A model generated the notes under the pieces. It did no database searches and was not told the DNA's origin. It saw only the letters and a list, made by a program, of their open reading frames with translations. From positions 124,001 through 188,000 of the forward strand of contig CATOSK010000001.1 in assembly GCA_951812535.1 (NCBI GenBank): a stretch of 64,000 nt of DNA. Reading direction: 5' to 3'. This stretch comes from an uncultured Dehalococcoidia bacterium. GTDB taxonomy: Bacteria > Chloroflexota > Dehalococcoidia > Lucifugimonadales > UBA3495. Both the position numbers and the translations under genes were made by a program. Below, one piece after another: positions 60,684 to 64,000 of the stretch (its first letter is position 1; each line of letters begins with the position of its first letter).

Positions 60684-61415
60684 TCACGACGCCGGTGAAT
60701 CGCCAAACAACCAGGCCGCCAGTCGGCCTTCCAGAGCGAGCCCTTGGTCCATCGAGAGGTCGGCGCCTCGTTTGACCGCTGACCGGACAGCTGCCACCCG
60801 CCTTCCGTCACCTTCGGCCATTTCAGCGGCTGCGGCCATCGCTTCAGGTAACAACTGCTCGGGAGTCGTTACCCTCGCAATCAACTTCAGCCGGAGCGCT
60901 TCTGCCGCATCAAATCTCCTTCCGGTGTACAGCAGATCCAACGCCGCGCTCACACCGCAGGCCCTCCCCAGTGTCTGCGTCCCCCCGGCAGCCGGGACCA
61001 TCCCCAGCCGGACCTCCGGCATCGCGAACACCGTACCCTCCGCCGCCAGCCTCAGGTCACTCAGCAGCGCCATCTCCAGTCCCGATCCGATGCAATATCC
61101 ATGAACGGCGGTCACCACCGGCTTGCTCAGATCGTGCCAACGTCCCCATACGTCGCGTTCCCAGCGAATCTCGCGTGCCGCCACCGGCGAAGGCGCGGTC
61201 CCGAACTCCGTCAAATCGGCCCCCGCGCAGAACGCCCTTCCCTCCCCCGTGACCAGCAGCGCCCCCACGTCAGGATCATCTTCCACCGCCGCCAAAGCCT
61301 CCCACACATCGTCCCGCATCTGAACGTTGAAAGCATTCAGGACTTCGTGCCGGTTCAGGGAAATGCAAGCCACCCGGCCGTGCTTGGAGTATTTCAGCGT
61401 GGCGAATCCGCCCAT
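60684..61415 (-). CDS. Enoyl-CoA hydratase/isomerase (crotonase) with both catalytic glutamates
   Basis: The 243-residue protein has LLVTGEGRAFCAGADLTEFG (oxyanion hole), VHGYCIGSGLEMALLSDLRL with the first Glu and FAMPEVRLGMVPAAGGTQTL with the second Glu. It should hydrate enoyl-CoA in beta-oxidation or a related route. I prefer ATG 61415; TTG 61433 would add six residues. The acyl-CoA synthetase gene follows by 42 bp and would supply its CoA-thioester substrate. Confidence 0.88.
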   Translation of the reverse strand: MGGFATLKYSKHGRVACISLNRHEVLNAFNVQMRDDVWEALAAVEDDPDVGALLVTGEGRAFCAGADLTEFGTAPSPVAAREIRWERDVWGRWHDLSKPVVTAVHGYCIGSGLEMALLSDLRLAAEGTVFAMPEVRLGMVPAAGGTQTLGRACGVSAALDLLYTGRRFDAAEALRLKLIARVTTPEQLLPEAMAAAAEMAEGDGRRVAAVRSAVKRGADLSMDQGLALEGRLAAWLFGDSPAS

Positions 61416-61509
61416 GCCGCCCCGTCCATGCAACGATTCCCGCCGTTATAGTCCCGGCAATCAGGGGGTTTGGGGGATGGATCCCCCAACGTGCTTGGTC
61501 AACCCCCGG

Positions 61510-62052
61510 TCAGTCCAGGGGCATCGCCCGCCGGTACAATTCCTCCAGTTCCACCTCTGTGTACCGCAGGCCTATGTTCTCCAGGTTGTGGGCGTCGCTC
61601 ACCTCAAACGTCATCAGGTCGTAATCCGCCGCCACCTTGGACACCTGCGGCTTCCGGATGTGCCAGTTGTGGATATAGTTGTCGATCTCGATTCCGTGGA
61701 CGTTCTCCTCGATGATGATGTTCGGGGTGTAGTAGCCGGGATGGCAGTAAATTCGGAACATTCCTCCCTGAGGAAGGAAAAGTTCCGCCACCTGGTACTC
61801 GTCAAACGGGCTGTGTACCGGCCGGACTTCGATTTCCCAACCCGGGATAATGATTGCCTCCCCGGGGAAGTGCTTCTCGACCAGTTGCCGGAACTCGAAC
61901 GCCCAGTCTTTATTGTGGTGGTCGGTGATCGCGATCCCATCAATCCCCTTGGACTTGATTTGTGCAATCACCTTCCCGGCAATCTCCAACGAAGGCGGCT
62001 GGAAGTTGAAGGCCTCCCAAACGTGGGTGTGCAGGTCGAGTTTCAGTTTCAT
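61510..62052 (-). CDS. PHP-domain metal-dependent hydrolase, short form
   Basis: The 180-residue protein keeps all PHP metal motifs: LDLHTHVWEA, IAITDHHNKDW, IIPGWEIEV, FRIYCHPGYY and FEVSDAHNL. PHP proteins are phosphoesterases, with histidinol phosphatase, polymerase editing domains and nucleoside phosphatases as examples. At 180 residues it is shorter than most (about 220-270) yet appears complete. The ribosome site is weak. It lies between the two crotonase genes on the same strand, but a shared pathway is not evident. Confidence 0.8.
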   Translation of the reverse strand: MKLKLDLHTHVWEAFNFQPPSLEIAGKVIAQIKSKGIDGIAITDHHNKDWAFEFRQLVEKHFPGEAIIIPGWEIEVRPVHSPFDEYQVAELFLPQGGMFRIYCHPGYYTPNIIIEENVHGIEIDNYIHNWHIRKPQVSKVAADYDLMTFEVSDAHNLENIGLRYTEVELEELYRRAMPLD

Positions 62053-62119
62053 TCAAACAACTTCCGGCAACAAGATCGTCCGGGCATCCGCCCTTGGCTT
62101 GGAGTTTAGCGCCTCGTTT

Positions 62120-62911
62120 TCACCGGCCCCGGTACACCGGATTCCGCTTCTCCCGGAACGACGCCAGCCCCTCCGCCCTGTCTTCCGTGGTCTGCAATAG
62201 AACGTTCAAGTCCGCTTCCAGCCGAAGCCCTTGCTGCAGGACCAACTCCTGCCCGTCTCTGACTGCTTCCTTCGCAAACCGGGCTGCCACCGGAGCACCC
62301 TCCGCAATTTCCTCGGCCACTTTCCTGGTAGCTTCCCCTACATCCGGCGCAGTTGCAACCTTGTTCACCAGCCCCATCTGCAACGCCTCGGACGCTGATA
62401 CTGTCCGGCCCGTCAGCAGCATGTCCAGCGCCATTGCCGGCCCAACAACCCGGGGCAGCCGCTGCGTCCCGCCGTCGAATGGGAACCCCGAGGCCGGAGT
62501 CCGGTCCGGAAAGCCCAGGCGTGCGTTTTCCGAACACACCCGCAGGTCCGCCGCCAGGGCCAATTCCAGGCCATGGTCTAGGGCGTCCCCGTTTAATCCC
62601 GCGATCACGGGCATCGGTAGAGCCGCTAGCGACTCCGCGACCCGCATCCAGGCCAACCAGGACTTCACGTCCACCGCCCCAAGGCCTCCGGAATCCTCGG
62701 TAAACGAAGACCTCCCCACGGAGAACGAGGGACCGTTTCCGGTCACCACAACAACCCTGATCCCGTCGCCCTCTCGCACCCTTCGGCACGTATCTCGTAG
62801 CTCTTCCGCCAGTTCCCTGCTGACACGGTTGCCCGTTGCCGGACTGTCCAGCGTGATGGTCGCGATTCCTCCTGAGGCCTCGTATCCAATCAAACCGCGC
62901 TTCCCGGCCAA
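62120..62911 (-). CDS. Divergent crotonase-fold protein
   Basis: The 263-residue protein is a crotonase by its core IATITLDSPATGNRVSREL and LNGDALDHGLELALAADLRV. The oxyanion-hole segment reads FSVGRSSF where CAGADL is usual, the GGG turn reads LDHG, and the second catalytic Glu is Asp in FPDRTPASGFPFDGG. It may act as an isomerase, hydrolase or thioesterase of the superfamily instead of a hydratase. The start is TTG 62911 with a GGGAGG site unusually close. It is divergent from groES. Confidence 0.75.
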   Translation of the reverse strand: MAGKRGLIGYEASGGIATITLDSPATGNRVSRELAEELRDTCRRVREGDGIRVVVVTGNGPSFSVGRSSFTEDSGGLGAVDVKSWLAWMRVAESLAALPMPVIAGLNGDALDHGLELALAADLRVCSENARLGFPDRTPASGFPFDGGTQRLPRVVGPAMALDMLLTGRTVSASEALQMGLVNKVATAPDVGEATRKVAEEIAEGAPVAARFAKEAVRDGQELVLQQGLRLEADLNVLLQTTEDRAEGLASFREKRNPVYRGR

Positions 62912-62998
62912 GCCCTCCCGCCCAACTGCACCAATAAATCGGCGGCGGGCTGAGGGTCGATTTCCCTGGACACCGGCTCAATGTTACGTTGGCAGCCC

Positions 62999-63030
62999 GT
63001 TCTTGACAAGTAGCCTGTTCTTGACAAGTA
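62999..63030 (+). repeat. Tandem 14-bp repeat carrying TTGACA upstream of groES
   Basis: GTTCTTGACAAGTA occurs at 62999-63012 and 63017-63030, an 18-bp period. Each copy contains a perfect -35 box. Confidence 0.7.
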
Positions 63031-63049
63031 TTGGTGCCTTTATTACGAT
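63021..63049 (+). promoter_or_regulatory. groES-groEL promoter
   Basis: The second TTGACA (63021-63026), a 17-bp spacer and TACGAT (63044-63049), about 80 bp before groES. No CIRCE operator (TTAGCACTC-N9-GAGTGCTAA) is present between promoter and gene. Confidence 0.65.
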
Positions 63050-63129
63050 GTTTTGTCGTACACTGTGTCCGAACAGAGGCACGTGTAACCGCAAAAAGCA
63101 ATTCAAGCATTTCTGGAAAGGAGGATCAG

Positions 63130-63429
63130 GTGGTAACCAAGGTTAATATCCAGCCCCTGGGCGAGCGCATCGTCATCAAGCCCATCGAACAAGAGCAGAC
63201 GACTAAGGGCGGCATTTACCTGCCCGACACTGCTAAGGAGAAGCCTCAGGAGGGCGAAATCGTCGCCGCCGGCCCTGGCCGCATGACTGACGACGGTACC
63301 CGCATCTCCATGGAACTGTCCGTGGGCGACAAGGTCATTTACTCCAAGTACGCCGGAACGGAATACAAGGATGGCGACGACGAGTACCTCATCCTGCGCG
63401 AAAGCGACGTCCTGGCCAAGATTTCGTAA
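63130..63429 (+). CDS. groES: Co-chaperonin GroES
   Basis: GTG 63130 follows AAGGAGG by 6 nt; the longer frame is not GroES-like. The 99-residue protein has the family outline [20 protein letters not shown] (with the mobile loop [14 protein letters not shown]), [11 protein letters not shown] and [20 protein letters not shown]. It caps the GroEL cylinder during folding of client proteins in the cytosol. groEL follows by 36 bp. Confidence 0.97.
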   Translation: MVTKVNIQPLGERIVIKPIEQEQTTKGGIYLPDTAKEKPQEGEIVAAGPGRMTDDGTRISMELSVGDKVIYSKYAGTEYKDGDDEYLILRESDVLAKIS

Positions 63430-63462
63430 CCGACATCAGCATCTCAAACATTAGGAGGATAG

Positions 63463-64000
<538 letters not shown>

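Noticed and set aside
63050-63129. CIRCE operator for HrcA ahead of groES
   Set aside because: No TTAGCACTC inverted repeat could be found between the promoter and the gene.

Overview
This is a high-GC chromosomal stretch (roughly 60-65% G+C by eye) that is almost entirely coding. It carries two core anchors, groES-groEL at the right edge and yebC-ruvC-ruvA/uvrB near the middle. The mix suggests a Chloroflexota bacterium, most likely a Dehalococcoidia/SAR202-like lineage: three luciferase-like flavin monooxygenase paralogues, a DUF5679 zinc-ribbon mini-protein, ThuA and VOC proteins, D-threonine-aldolase-like enzymes, a UGSC-family protein and several acyl-CoA enzymes. The lineage is inferred from gene content, with no rRNA or tRNA in the window to confirm it. 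Replication, phage and plasmid genes, CRISPR arrays and intact insertion sequences are absent.

Left part (1-16 kb): the end of etfB and all of etfA converge on panC. A HerA-like ATPase overlaps a HAS-barrel protein, followed by a YtxH-like mini-protein. A DUF2520 dehydrogenase overlaps panB. A tubulin/FtsZ-like GTPase lies beside a membrane-anchored unknown protein. Then come DinB-like, DedA, glycosyltransferase, oligopeptidase B and amidohydrolase genes and the DUF5679 gene.

Middle (16-38 kb): serC, a large transketolase-like enzyme, an F420/flavin-type oxidoreductase, an alpha/beta hydrolase, a degenerate receiver domain, nudC, an E1 alpha/beta pair without E2 or E3, a luciferase-like monooxygenase, an acyl-CoA dehydrogenase-like protein, VOC and ThuA. 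The repair block yebC-ruvC-ruvA is followed by a ParE-type toxin-antitoxin pair and uvrB. A split D-glutamate cyclase pair, a small secreted RTX protein and a PuuE-like deacetylase follow.

Right part (38-64 kb): the most notable locus is a UGSC-family gene read through an in-frame TGA at 38968-38970, so probably a selenoprotein. An 8-bp stem with a 5-nt AGUAU loop starts 10 nt after the TGA and fits the bacterial SECIS pattern. A conserved partner of unknown function follows. Next are a TlpA-like lipoprotein, another flavin monooxygenase, two tandem fold-III PLP-enzyme paralogues (one lacking the PLP lysine), metH-fhs, an M1 aminopeptidase, leuC-leuD, a ThDP enzyme with a small barrel protein, a ketopantoate-reductase-like gene, an acyl-CoA ligase, two crotonases, a PHP protein and groES-groEL.

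Functional themes are coenzyme A and pantothenate supply (panB, panC and a PanE-like gene), one-carbon and methionine metabolism (fhs, metH), leucine and serine synthesis, and oxidative breakdown of organic compounds. Many convergent gene pairs share hairpin terminators. Several genes have clear sigma70-type promoters; others show only a TATAAT-like box preceded by GG or GT.
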